Assembly (NCBI GenBank): GCA_945937975.1
Contig: CAMEUD010000012.1
Span: 1-19,015 of the forward strand
Direction of reading: 5' to 3'
Length of the DNA: 19,015 nt
From: an uncultured Clostridia bacterium
GTDB lineage: Bacteria; Bacillota; Clostridia; Christensenellales; UBA1242
The notes under the pieces are model-generated. The model did not search any database. It saw only the letters and a program-made list of their open reading frames with translations, and was not told the DNA's origin. Below, in pieces: positions 1 through 7,311 of this stretch. How positions within the stretch are numbered: position 1 is the first letter of the stretch; each line of letters begins with the position of its first letter. The position numbers were made by a program, and so were the translations under genes.

Positions 1-6
1 TGTCTT

Positions 7-1761
7 ATGAATAACATTTTAAGTTATAATGAATATCGTGATAAGGTACGATTATTGGAAAGTAAAATAATCTATGATTATTTGGATGAACCAATTGAAG
101 AAAATATCTTTACAAACAATTATAGAGAACACAAGGCAAATTATATAGTCAATAAAACTCTTGAAGAAGAAATTGAACTTGGAAAACAAGTTGAAGAAAA
201 AATTAAAAGCACCATGAAAGAATTATCAAATGCGTGTCAAAAAGTTAATTTCAACAACACTAATGGTTCAGATTTTAAAAAGAGTATAGAAAAAATTATT
301 ACAGATATTAATAATAAAACATTTGATACATTATCATTGTTAGGTGATGCAGATATTGATTTCACTGGATTTAAAAAATCAGCTGTACTTGCTAATATTG
401 TGAATTGGGGTGTATTGTTCTCACCTATCAGAAATGCTGCTATTTTAAGAAGAGCATATAAGTATTTTATAGGTTTGATTAAACAAGCAATTCGCAAAGA
501 TTTAGTATTATTATTGGTTAATTTTGACCAATTCCAGAATCTTATTCTCCAAAAGTCTATGGAATCAGAAGAAAATGCTAGACTTAATAATGAAGTTCAA
601 CGAATGATTGGTGAAGTTGAAGGAATTTATTCAAGAATTATTGCAGATGAATTTGGTAAAAAGAGACAGAATCTTGCGAAGAAACTTACAGCTGCATTTG
701 ATGTTGAAAAAAAGAAAATGGAAGTTATTGATAGAAATAATCCAATGTATGATTTCTTTAACAGAGATGATATGTATAGAAATAGTGCAGACACTTTAAA
801 AAATTATATACATGATGATGAACAAAAGAAATTAGAATCATATAAAAACAGTATATCTAAACTTGCACATGGGAATGATGATTTACAAGTGTATGGTGAA
901 TTTCTTATCTCTGCTGCAGAAGAAAAAGCGTATAAAACCATAATCACAATACATACAAACTTCTTGAAATTATCAGAAGTGTTTAAACTTTCAAATCAAA
1001 AGAAACTTGTGGAGTTATTGATGCAAGCAGAAAATGAGAATAATAAAAATGATGCGAAATTACAGAAAGAAGTGCAAGAACAATCACAAATGGAAAAAGC
1101 CGAAAAAATAAATGAATTTATAGATGAAGAAGGTGAAAAAATATTTGAAGGTTTAAAAGATTATACTTTGGATGAATATAATAAATTAACAAAAGAAGTT
1201 AAAATTCCAGATATTGATGAAAAAATGAGTCAAAAGGATATTTTGACAAAATGGTTTGAAAAAAATCCAGATAGACTTGATGATGACTCTATCAGTGATG
1301 AATTTAAACTGGCAATTATTATAGACGATAATTGGGATAATACTTATTTGAGTTATGTTGATTTATTGAGTGACCAAATTAATAAAATATTCATTGAAGA
1401 AGGTAATACATATCTGATGTCATTTGGTGCGTTACATTCAAAACATGAAGTAGAAACAATTGTAGATAAATTATTTAATGATAAATCTGGTAAATATAAA
1501 GTAAATGATATTGTAGAACCTGCATTTAAATTAATTAACTCTCAAGTATATTCATTCAATTATAGATTTTTAATATCTAAATTTGAAGAGATGTTAGATT
1601 CATATAATAAGAAAACAGGTTACAAAAAAGATTTCAAAAAAATTTTTGTATCTATAAGTAAATCACATTATCTTGAATTTAAAGATATTTTCAAAAAGTT
1701 CAAAGAATTCGTTGATAATGATTATAAAAAAAGTGAAAGATCAATAAGTAATTATGAGTAG
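7..1761 (+). CDS. Helix-rich protein of unknown function, possibly virion-associated
   Basis: I do not recognise this 584-residue protein. It is strongly charged and helix-rich. Likely coiled-coil stretches lie near residues 50-75 (KTLEEEIELGKQVEEKIK) and about 340-385, where Lys, Glu and Gln dominate. A moderately hydrophobic patch at about 125-175 (AVLANIVNWGVLF, DLVLLLVNF) is amphipathic rather than clearly membrane-spanning. The N-terminus ILSYNEY...LLE resembles short N-terminal tags seen in some large-phage virion proteins; this is a loose resemblance only. The frame is open to the left edge, so the true start could lie outside the window, although the ATG at 7 is plausible. Its stop TAG overlaps the start of the next gene in the 8-base string ATGAGTAG, so the two are probably co-translated. 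The position next to a hydrolase block suggests a structural role, which is an inference. Confidence 0.6.
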   Translation: MNNILSYNEYRDKVRLLESKIIYDYLDEPIEENIFTNNYREHKANYIVNKTLEEEIELGKQVEEKIKSTMKELSNACQKVNFNNTNGSDFKKSIEKIITDINNKTFDTLSLLGDADIDFTGFKKSAVLANIVNWGVLFSPIRNAAILRRAYKYFIGLIKQAIRKDLVLLLVNFDQFQNLILQKSMESEENARLNNEVQRMIGEVEGIYSRIIADEFGKKRQNLAKKLTAAFDVEKKKMEVIDRNNPMYDFFNRDDMYRNSADTLKNYIHDDEQKKLESYKNSISKLAHGNDDLQVYGEFLISAAEEKAYKTIITIHTNFLKLSEVFKLSNQKKLVELLMQAENENNKNDAKLQKEVQEQSQMEKAEKINEFIDEEGEKIFEGLKDYTLDEYNKLTKEVKIPDIDEKMSQKDILTKWFEKNPDRLDDDSISDEFKLAIIIDDNWDNTYLSYVDLLSDQINKIFIEEGNTYLMSFGALHSKHEVETIVDKLFNDKSGKYKVNDIVEPAFKLINSQVYSFNYRFLISKFEEMLDSYNKKTGYKKDFKKIFVSISKSHYLEFKDIFKKFKEFVDNDYKKSERSISNYE

Positions 1762-2578
1762 TTATAATGGTGGTGAATGGCGAGCAAGTGGGTTTCCACC
1801 AGCACCGAATAATACAACCTCACCAAGTTCAATAGATTTTTCCAAAGTTGTTGCTTGGAGTAAATTGAATGTCCCATCTAAAAGCAAAAGTCTTTGTGCT
1901 GGATTTGTTAAACTTGCATGGGCGTGGGGTGGAGGTTGTGTTTATGTATCTGGAGATGGATATAATAATCAAATTTTTTGTAAACAAAATGGGTTTGTTA
2001 ATGTGACATTTGGAATAAATACTCCAGAAGACCAATTTTGGAATGAACCAAATCCTAGGGGTACGAATGGAGTACTAAAATGGCCTCAAGGATATACTCA
2101 ACAACCAGGTGATATTTGTTTAATGAAAACAAAGAGTAGTCATCATATGGTTTATGCTGCAGGAAGTGGTGTTGATGAGTGGGTTGCTGATTTTTGGCAA
2201 ATTGGAAAAGATACACAATGGGAAACATATAAAACACAGCACAATATTACAAGTCCATTTAGTAATGATAATCACACAACACCATCTGGTGGATTGGCTG
2301 TCGCCGGACCGTATGTATATGGTGGTAACTATGTAAAAATTCAATTCTGGAGACATCCTAATCTTACTAATGTTGATAGAACAAATGTTCCATCTGCAAA
2401 TGGTTCAATAGGTATAGGTGCTCGTCAAGGTATTACACCATTTCCTGGTAATACCAGAACATCTTGGGAACCAGCAGAAGAACAAGGGAGTATAAGTTTT
2501 AGTCAACTTAATAGATTAAGTGGAAAAAAAGGTGTGTTATTAGGAGCACATCTGAAACAGGTACAAAAAAAATGGTGA
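1754..2578 (+). CDS. CHAP/NlpC-like cysteine hydrolase with C-terminal module A
   Basis: Probable peptidoglycan amidase or endopeptidase of the papain-like CHAP/NlpC superfamily, 274 residues. Candidate nucleophile Cys48 opens a helix (SLCAGFVKLAWAWGG). The PGDICLM strand at 118-124 leads to the candidate base His130 or His131 (SSHHMVYAAG), and the domain closes near IQFWRHP (197-202), the usual CHAP order. A Ser/Asn-rich linker at 204-220 joins it to module A at about 223-272, with RQGITPFPGNTRTSW and GKKGVLLGAHLKQ. Module A recurs in the tail-lysozyme-type gene at 5247. There is no signal peptide, so export would need a holin or delivery on the virion. The start overlaps the preceding stop, and the stop lies inside a bidirectional terminator hairpin. 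The catalytic assignment is by motif only; the exact bond cut is unknown. Confidence 0.7.
   Translation: MSSYNGGEWRASGFPPAPNNTTSPSSIDFSKVVAWSKLNVPSKSKSLCAGFVKLAWAWGGGCVYVSGDGYNNQIFCKQNGFVNVTFGINTPEDQFWNEPNPRGTNGVLKWPQGYTQQPGDICLMKTKSSHHMVYAAGSGVDEWVADFWQIGKDTQWETYKTQHNITSPFSNDNHTTPSGGLAVAGPYVYGGNYVKIQFWRHPNLTNVDRTNVPSANGSIGIGARQGITPFPGNTRTSWEPAEEQGSISFSQLNRLSGKKGVLLGAHLKQVQKKW
2423..2467 (+). repeat. Module A coding repeat, copy 1
   Basis: These 45 bases encode the start of module A (RQGITPFPGNTRTSW). They match positions 5793-5837 at 42 of 45 bases by direct comparison; the three differences are C/T, T/A and C/A substitutions with no gap. Confidence 0.9.
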
Positions 2579-2598
2579 GATTAATCTCACCATTTTTT
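2567..2598. terminator. Bidirectional terminator (perfect 32-base palindrome)
   Basis: Two 16-base arms, 2567-2582 and 2583-2598, are perfectly complementary. The core TGGTGAGATT pairs with AATCTCACCA and is flanked by an A-run on the left and a T-run on the right, so it gives a hairpin plus U-tract on both strands. It contains the stop of the plus-strand CHAP-like gene and abuts the stop of the minus-strand Stealth-like gene. Confidence 0.85.
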
Positions 2599-3328
2599 AT
2601 TTTATATTAAACATATCTTTTAATTTCTTTTTAAATTCAGGGACTCTCATACTTGAGTTAAAATAACCAACCCATCTACATCCTTTCCAATTCAATTCTC
2701 CTTTTGCACAATGGTATTCATCAAAATTAATTACACCCTTTTCTCCAATAAAATTATAATATAAATCATAGATTGTGATACCATTCTCATGTTTGTAATC
2801 GAATTTATTACACATTTCAATAAATTTAGTTTTATTTAATCTACTAGGAATGTGTGGATTAAAGAATCTACATCCATAACCATTATTCGGAAATCTTTCA
2901 AAACATTTAATTAATCTTTTCCACCAAATTCTTCTTTTAGCTTTTTCATTAAAAAAATCTTTTGTACTCTCATTATAGATTTTCATAAATCTAGGAATAG
3001 TATCTTCCCAATTTGTTTCTTTCGTTACAAATTGGTCGTCACTCCACATTAAAAAATCATCAGTTAAATCAGGAATTTGTTCAATTGCTTGTCTAACTTT
3101 TTCAATAATGTTTGCGTCTTTATCATGTGTATAAATATCATCTTGATAAATCCACACTATATCATCACCTAAAGATTTAATTGGTTGAATTTGTGAAACA
3201 ATAATTATTCTGTTGACAAATGTACAGAATTTTTTAATACTTGCGACTGCAACTTTTATTTCAAAGTTCTCATTTTCAAAACTTTTAATACCTAATGGAA
3301 TTACGATATCATGTTTTTCTGTATTCAT
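2597..3328 (-). CDS. Stealth-like sugar-phosphotransferase / glycosyltransferase
   Basis: A 243-residue protein resembling the core (CR2-CR3) of the Stealth family, which transfers hexose-1-phosphate in capsule and wall polysaccharides. Visible features are an N-terminal strand DIVIPLGIKS, then IKVAVASIKKFC...NRIIIVSQ (24-46), the acidic YQDDIYTHDKDANI (61-74), IPDLTDDFLMWSDDQFV (85-101), which matches the Stealth pattern of a hydrophobic strand ending in (N/S)DDxF, and a later FNPHIPSR (156-163), where a conserved His is expected. It is shorter than many Stealth proteins and lacks a clear DIVYTWVD-type N-terminus. It lies opposite to all its neighbours, with its own late-type promoter at 3351-3358 and a terminator at its end, so it looks like an inserted one-gene cassette. 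A generic GT-A glycosyltransferase is the main alternative. Confidence 0.6.
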   Translation of the reverse strand: MNTEKHDIVIPLGIKSFENENFEIKVAVASIKKFCTFVNRIIIVSQIQPIKSLGDDIVWIYQDDIYTHDKDANIIEKVRQAIEQIPDLTDDFLMWSDDQFVTKETNWEDTIPRFMKIYNESTKDFFNEKAKRRIWWKRLIKCFERFPNNGYGCRFFNPHIPSRLNKTKFIEMCNKFDYKHENGITIYDLYYNFIGEKGVINFDEYHCAKGELNWKGCRWVGYFNSSMRVPEFKKKLKDMFNIK

Positions 3329-3344
3329 AAAAATAATATTTTAT

Positions 3345-3358
3345 CATAAATATTTATG
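3345..3358. promoter_or_regulatory. Divergent, palindromic pair of T4-late-like promoters
   Basis: The perfect palindrome CATAAATATTTATG holds CATAAATA on the plus strand (3345-3352) and again on the minus strand (3358-3351), sharing the central TA. The T4 late consensus is TATAAATA. The plus octamer ends 28 bases before the ATG at 3381 and the minus octamer 22 bases before the ATG at 3328. Assignment is by similarity and repeated placement. Confidence 0.65.
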
Positions 3359-3380
3359 ACAAAATAATATTAAATATATT

Positions 3381-4343
3381 ATGGAATTTAATCTGAATGA
3401 TGCTAAACTAACTTGTGAATATATAAATCCTGTTGAACAAGATTTTTATAGACACAATTGTGGTTATTATACGAAGTGTATAATTGGTGGTGGATTTTTT
3501 GGTTTTGAAGCAAATAAAACTAAAATGGATCCATATCGTAATGCCGGAAAAAGAGCATCATTAAGTAGTGTCTGTTGGAGATGGGAGAATATGCCTGTTG
3601 GTGATGGTGATCAATTTGTTGTTAAAAAAGAATCAATAGGTTCTGATAAACCGATTGCCGCATATAATGGATCAGTTGGTAAAAACCGTACTTCAAATCA
3701 GACATGTGTTGACGCGATGTCAAGAATAGGATTTAAACCCATATATACTAATACTGTATATGGGAATAGTACTAGTGACTATAATAAAGCAACTGGACAA
3801 ACATCACAATATACACCACAAAACGGAGACGTATGCAGTCAAGCACCATCAACAGAAGATGGCACTATTACAGGAACATGGTCTACAGGTGGTAATGGAT
3901 ATCATATATGTATTTTTTTTGATGGTTCTTGGTGGTCAGATTGTAAACAATCATCAATGTTAGGTTATAATAATAGATGGGAGACATATACAATTTGGAG
4001 ATTTAATGGCTCTGTGATTGGTGGTCAAAATGGTTCTACTTCCACATCATCTGGTGGTTCTGGTCTTTATCTCGGAGATATGACTGATTGGCGTAATAGG
4101 GTTTATATTAGGAATATGTTATTAGATGAAGATTTGGGTGGTAATAAAGTTTATGACTTATCAAAAAGAAGTTTTAACGTCAAAGTTATGACAATTAATC
4201 AAATTAGAAAAAAACAATTTTTAGCATTATCAGAAGAAATGATTAATAATAGTAAAGGTATGGGGAGAGAAATAATAAAAAGTGGTGAACCATATGAAGT
4301 ACAAATATTGAAAGGTGACCAAACTGCTAAAAGAAGAAGATAA
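3381..4343 (+). CDS. CHAP-like cysteine hydrolase with C-terminal module B
   Basis: A 320-residue probable envelope hydrolase. The CHAP-like core is seen as candidate Cys109 (TSNQTCVDAMSRIGFKP), the strand PQNGDVC (146-152), candidate His175 (GNGYHICIFFDGSWWSD, with Asp181 or Asp188 as possible third residue) and the closing strand WETYTIWRF (200-208). The first 80 residues, with four Cys, are not recognised. A Gly/Ser/Thr linker at 210-227 leads to module B at 228-320, which begins GLYLGDMTDWRNRVYIRNM and ends near LKGDQ. Module B also ends the genes at 4350 and 6030. The catalytic part shows little obvious similarity to the CHAP-like gene at 1754, so the two are not simple duplicates. A late-type octamer lies upstream, and the next gene follows after 6 bases, suggesting an operon of three hydrolases. 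Confidence 0.65.
   Translation: MEFNLNDAKLTCEYINPVEQDFYRHNCGYYTKCIIGGGFFGFEANKTKMDPYRNAGKRASLSSVCWRWENMPVGDGDQFVVKKESIGSDKPIAAYNGSVGKNRTSNQTCVDAMSRIGFKPIYTNTVYGNSTSDYNKATGQTSQYTPQNGDVCSQAPSTEDGTITGTWSTGGNGYHICIFFDGSWWSDCKQSSMLGYNNRWETYTIWRFNGSVIGGQNGSTSTSSGGSGLYLGDMTDWRNRVYIRNMLLDEDLGGNKVYDLSKRSFNVKVMTINQIRKKQFLALSEEMINNSKGMGREIIKSGEPYEVQILKGDQTAKRRR
4062..4340 (+). repeat. Module B coding repeat, copy 1
   Basis: Encodes residues 228-320 of the CHAP-like protein. Positions shared by all three copies include GLYLGDM, DW, NRVY, DE, NKVY, QF, MGR, II and LKGDQ. The middle segment (about residues 260-280) is variable. Confidence 0.85.
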
Positions 4344-4349
4344 AATTAT

Positions 4350-5243
4350 ATGGCTATAGATATTATATCAAATAATGGAGGTGGAACACCAGCGAATTGG
4401 TTTTTGGTTGGTGACTCATGGGGTTCTGGTTTAAAACCATATTGGCCTAAAGGTCCAAACAATGAAAATTATACAGATGTACAAGGTGGCATAGAAATTA
4501 GTGCATCAAACAGATATGGTGAAGGAGCTGTTTCCAGAGTACAAAAGGCGGTCGCAAGTGGTAAAACACATATATTTGTATGGATTGGTTTAAATAGTTT
4601 TGGTCGTTCTGAACGTGATTGGGAAACTGCGTTGACAGAATTAAAAAATGCTGGTGGTAATTCTATATTATATATTAACACTCAAGTCCATGTATTTAAT
4701 AATGATTTTTGTAATAAGAATTATAATAATAAAATGGAATCATATAATAATATTGTAAAACGAGTTTTTACAAATGTTATTGAATTGGGTATTGATGATT
4801 ATAGTAAATACACACGTGCATCAACTAATGGTGGTCATGATTCTGAATTTCACTTAAATTCTGAAGGTTATAAAAAATTAGCAGAAGATATTCTTGCGAA
4901 ATTAAATAGTGCTTCTGGAGGTGCAACATCCAATACTGGTGTAGGTGGTGGCGGAGTAGGGTTATATTTAGGAGATATGAGAGATTGGAAAAATCGTGTG
5001 TATGTCCGAAATATAATGGTTGATGAGAGTTTAGGTAAAAATAAAGTTTATCATTTATCTAGTGAGGGTATTTTACATAATGTAGTTACACAACAACATA
5101 ACAGAAAACAACAATTTCAAGCTTTAGCGAGTTTAATTGCCCAAAGTGGTAAAGAAATGGGTAGAAGAATCATTTTAAGCACAGACGAACCTTATGAAGT
5201 TCAATTACTTAAAGGTGATCAACAATCAAGAATTAATGTTTAA
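4350..5243 (+). CDS. SGNH/GDSL-type esterase with C-terminal module B
   Basis: A 297-residue protein with a hydrolase domain at about 15-186. The block I motif is FLVGDSWGSG, giving nucleophile Ser23. Gly57 or Gly59 may be the block II glycine. Block III is WIGLNS, with Asn82 in G-x-N. The last block is HDSEFHLNSEGYKKLA, giving His168. The usual Asp three residues before that His is Ser165 here; Asp164 or Glu166 could replace it. SGNH enzymes remove acyl groups, often acetyl, from sugars, so a role in de-acetylating capsule or peptidoglycan is plausible. A Gly-rich linker (187-203) leads to module B at 204-297. It sits 6 bases after the CHAP-like gene and 3 bases before the tail-lysozyme-type gene, so it is very likely translated from one transcript with them. 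The fold call is firm; the substrate is unknown. Confidence 0.75.
   Translation: MAIDIISNNGGGTPANWFLVGDSWGSGLKPYWPKGPNNENYTDVQGGIEISASNRYGEGAVSRVQKAVASGKTHIFVWIGLNSFGRSERDWETALTELKNAGGNSILYINTQVHVFNNDFCNKNYNNKMESYNNIVKRVFTNVIELGIDDYSKYTRASTNGGHDSEFHLNSEGYKKLAEDILAKLNSASGGATSNTGVGGGGVGLYLGDMRDWKNRVYVRNIMVDESLGKNKVYHLSSEGILHNVVTQQHNRKQQFQALASLIAQSGKEMGRRIILSTDEPYEVQLLKGDQQSRINV
4959..5240 (+). repeat. Module B coding repeat, copy 2
   Basis: Encodes residues 204-297 of the SGNH protein, beginning GLYLGDMRDWKNRVYVRN and ending near LLKGDQQSR. It keeps the module B pattern, with a variable middle. Confidence 0.85.
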
Positions 5244-5246
5244 AAT

Positions 5247-5948
5247 ATGGCTGAATATTCAATTGAAAGTTCAAAACAGGGTGCTGCGAGATATATAGTA
5301 GAGTGGTTAAAACTAAATGCTGGTATGACTACAGAAGGTGCTTGTGGGGTAACTGGTAATATGTATGCTGAATGTGGATTTGATCCAACATTGGATGTGA
5401 TTGATAGTAATAATTTACATGCAATTGGATTATGTCAATGGAATGGTCAAAATGGTGAGGATTTGAAAAGTTACGCCAATAGTAGAGGGAAACAATGGAC
5501 AGATAGAGATACACAATTGGCATATCTTAAATTAACATTAGAAGATGACAGTAAATATAAAGCATTATCAAATCTCTATAATTTATTAAAAACCACCACA
5601 GATGTAGCAGAAGCTTCATTTCAATTTTGTAGACAATATGAAGTGTGTGCTGGATATAATGATAGAAACAGTTCCGCAAACACTAAACGTAGAGGATATT
5701 CACAAGCAATCTATAAAGGTGTAACAACAGGTGGTTGGGAGGCAGATGGTAGTGTATCAACAGACACATCTGTTAGTGGAGGAATATCCGTTCGTCAAGG
5801 TATTACACCATTCCCTGGAAATACAAGAACATCTTGGTCACAACCTGAAGAAATGGGTATTGTGAACTTTAAAAATTTTGTTTCAAGCCAAGGTAAAAAA
5901 GGTGTTATTCTTGGAACACATTTAAAACAAATAAGTCCAAAATTATAA
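5247..5948 (+). CDS. Phage tail lysozyme-type muramidase with C-terminal module A
   Basis: A 233-residue probable peptidoglycan hydrolase. Residues 5-158 match the phage tail lysozyme (Phage_lysozyme2) pattern: AARYIVEWL near the start, GVTGNMYAECGFDP (34-47) with candidate catalytic Glu42, AIGLCQWN (59-66), then RDTQLAYLKLTL (87-98) and a closing RRGYSQAIY (148-156). Enzymes of this family are often virion parts that open the wall during infection. A Thr/Ser/Gly linker (159-182) joins module A at about 183-230, with RQGITPFPGNTRTSW and GKKGVILGTHLKQ, the same module as in the gene at 1754. It lies 3 bases after the SGNH gene. No strong terminator follows; a new late-type promoter lies 51 bases downstream of its stop. 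Confidence 0.78.
   Translation: MAEYSIESSKQGAARYIVEWLKLNAGMTTEGACGVTGNMYAECGFDPTLDVIDSNNLHAIGLCQWNGQNGEDLKSYANSRGKQWTDRDTQLAYLKLTLEDDSKYKALSNLYNLLKTTTDVAEASFQFCRQYEVCAGYNDRNSSANTKRRGYSQAIYKGVTTGGWEADGSVSTDTSVSGGISVRQGITPFPGNTRTSWSQPEEMGIVNFKNFVSSQGKKGVILGTHLKQISPKL
5793..5837 (+). repeat. Module A coding repeat, copy 2
   Basis: Partner of 2423-2467, with 42 of 45 bases identical. Outside this stretch the module is conserved mainly at the protein level. Confidence 0.9.
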
Positions 5949-5999
5949 CAACTATGACAGAATGTCTAATACAAATAAGATTTAAAAAATAATTTATAA

Positions 6000-6007
6000 T
6001 ATAAATA
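6000..6007 (+). promoter_or_regulatory. T4-late-like promoter for the GH24 lysozyme gene
   Basis: TATAAATA, an exact match to the T4 late consensus octamer, lies in the 81-base gap after the tail-lysozyme-type gene and ends 22 bases before the ATG at 6030. The rest of the gap (5949-5999) shows no other clear element. Confidence 0.65.
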
Positions 6008-6029
6008 TGTTTCAATTATAGCGGGATTA

Positions 6030-6836
6030 ATGCAAGTTACGGATATATTTATAAAATGGTTAATTAAAAATGAGGGATTTCATGCAAACGCGTTTTGGGA
6101 TGTAAATCATTATAGTATAGGATATGGTACACACGCATCAAGTCCCAACGAAGGTCCAATCACTAAAGAAGAGGCTGAAAGACGCATGAAGGAACATATA
6201 AAAGAAAAAATATCTATTAACAGTGTTACTGGAAAAACATTTCAAAATGTCAATTTAAGTCAAAATCAATCAGATGCAATTGCGTCATTTGCGTATAATC
6301 ATGGTAGTTTAACTACAAGTGATAAAAATGATGGTGTTGTTAAACTTGCAAAAGCAATTCAAAATAATCCTAATGATTTTGAAACAATTAAATCATTGTG
6401 GGCAGAATTATGTATTAATAGGGGTACATCAAATGAAACTGGATTAAGAAGAAGAAGACAAGAAGAATTACAAATCTATTGTGATAATCTTTATCCATTG
6501 AGTGATGGTGATGTTACTGGAACTGGTGGTACATCATCAACAAGTACTGGTGGAGGATTATATTTGGGAGATATGACTGATTGGTCAAATCGTGTCTATA
6601 TCAGAAATATGTTGGTTGATGAAAGTTTAGGGTTAAATAAAGTTTATAATTTGGCTGGCAAAACTCATAAAGTAGGTTTATTAGAACAGAGTAAAAAGAG
6701 AAAAAAACAATTTGAAGTATTAAGTTCATTAGTTACTGAAAGTGGTAAAGAAATGGGTAGAAATATAATTATAGATAATGAATATTTTGATGTATCAATA
6801 TTAAAGGGAGACCAAAAAACAAGAATCAGGAGATGA
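6030..6836 (+). CDS. T4-type lysozyme (GH24) with C-terminal module B
   Basis: A 268-residue protein whose first 156 residues form a GH24 lysozyme, which cleaves the MurNAc-GlcNAc bond in peptidoglycan. The triad aligns with T4 lysozyme: Glu15 in LIKNEGF (T4 Glu11), Asp24 in FWDVNHYSIGYGTH (T4 Asp20), and Ser29 where T4 has Thr26. Later SQNQSDAIASFAYNHG (77-92) and GLRRRRQEE (138-146) are standard family landmarks. A Gly/Ser/Thr linker (157-175) leads to module B at 176-268. There is no signal peptide or SAR domain. It has its own late-type promoter, and its last codons form the left arm of a terminator. With a module shared with other hydrolases, it may be a virion-borne lysozyme rather than the lysis endolysin; this is an inference. 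Confidence 0.82.
   Translation: MQVTDIFIKWLIKNEGFHANAFWDVNHYSIGYGTHASSPNEGPITKEEAERRMKEHIKEKISINSVTGKTFQNVNLSQNQSDAIASFAYNHGSLTTSDKNDGVVKLAKAIQNNPNDFETIKSLWAELCINRGTSNETGLRRRRQEELQIYCDNLYPLSDGDVTGTGGTSSTSTGGGLYLGDMTDWSNRVYIRNMLVDESLGLNKVYNLAGKTHKVGLLEQSKKRKKQFEVLSSLVTESGKEMGRNIIIDNEYFDVSILKGDQKTRIRR
6555..6833 (+). repeat. Module B coding repeat, copy 3
   Basis: Encodes residues 176-268 of the GH24 protein, beginning GLYLGDMTDWSNRVYIRNM and ending ILKGDQKTRIRR. It is very close in protein sequence to copy 1 over the first 30 residues and diverges in the middle. Confidence 0.85.
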
Positions 6837-6857
6837 AAATTCCCCTGATTCTTTTTT
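6821..6857. terminator. Terminator between convergent lysozyme and UvsY-like genes
   Basis: AAGAATCAGG (6821-6830) pairs with CCTGATTCTT (6844-6853) around a 13-base loop, followed by a T-run to 6857 on the plus strand. A shorter A-rich stretch on the left could help termination on the minus strand. Confidence 0.75.
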
Positions 6858-7311
6858 ACATTAATTGTTGGCTAACAATTTCAATTTTATTTTTAATTGC
6901 AAATCCAAGATTATCCAATGTTTTCACACATTCTTCAAAATAAGTTATTTGAACAGAAATCATTTTAATTTGTGATTTAATAGCTGAACAATCTGATTGT
7001 ACAAAAATATTTTTTTCTGTATTTGATAATTTCAAATCATATCCAGTATGATATTCTCTAAATCTTGATGTATATTGTTTATCATAAATTTCTTGTCTTT
7101 TTTCTTGTAGTATTCGATACTCTGCAAGTTTTTCTTGTACTATTTGTCTAAATGATAATTGTTGGATTTGAGCTTCTGAAAGTTTTCTAGTATCACCAAT
7201 AGATTTGACAAGTGTAATAATTTTATCTTTCCATTCTTCTCGTTCAGTTTTAAATCTATTTTCCAGTTCTATATTTACTTCTCGTATTTTCGTATCATCT
7301 ATTGGTTTCAT
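6856..7311 (-). CDS. uvsY: UvsY-like recombination mediator
   Basis: A 151-residue protein that looks like T4 UvsY (137 residues), which loads the UvsX recombinase onto single-stranded DNA coated with gp32. The best evidence is the C-terminal half: the order KSQIKMISVQITYFEECVKT followed by LDNLGFAIKNKIE parallels T4 UvsY, where a helix is followed by IKSRGFAIKHIQ. The preceding YHTGYDLKLSNTEKNIFV segment fits the YYSG...KSEMKTVL region. The long charged N-terminal helix is also as expected. It is in an operon with a 49-residue ORF: the stop of that ORF and this ATG overlap in ATGA. The putative promoter at 7461 is of the non-late type. The homology is judged by eye over a short conserved core, so the call is good but not certain. 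Confidence 0.68.
   Translation of the reverse strand: MKPIDDTKIREVNIELENRFKTEREEWKDKIITLVKSIGDTRKLSEAQIQQLSFRQIVQEKLAEYRILQEKRQEIYDKQYTSRFREYHTGYDLKLSNTEKNIFVQSDCSAIKSQIKMISVQITYFEECVKTLDNLGFAIKNKIEIVSQQLM

Noticed and set aside
5956..5966. Small inverted repeat GACAGAATGTC after the tail-lysozyme-type gene
   Set aside because: A 4-base stem with no T-run is too weak to call a terminator.
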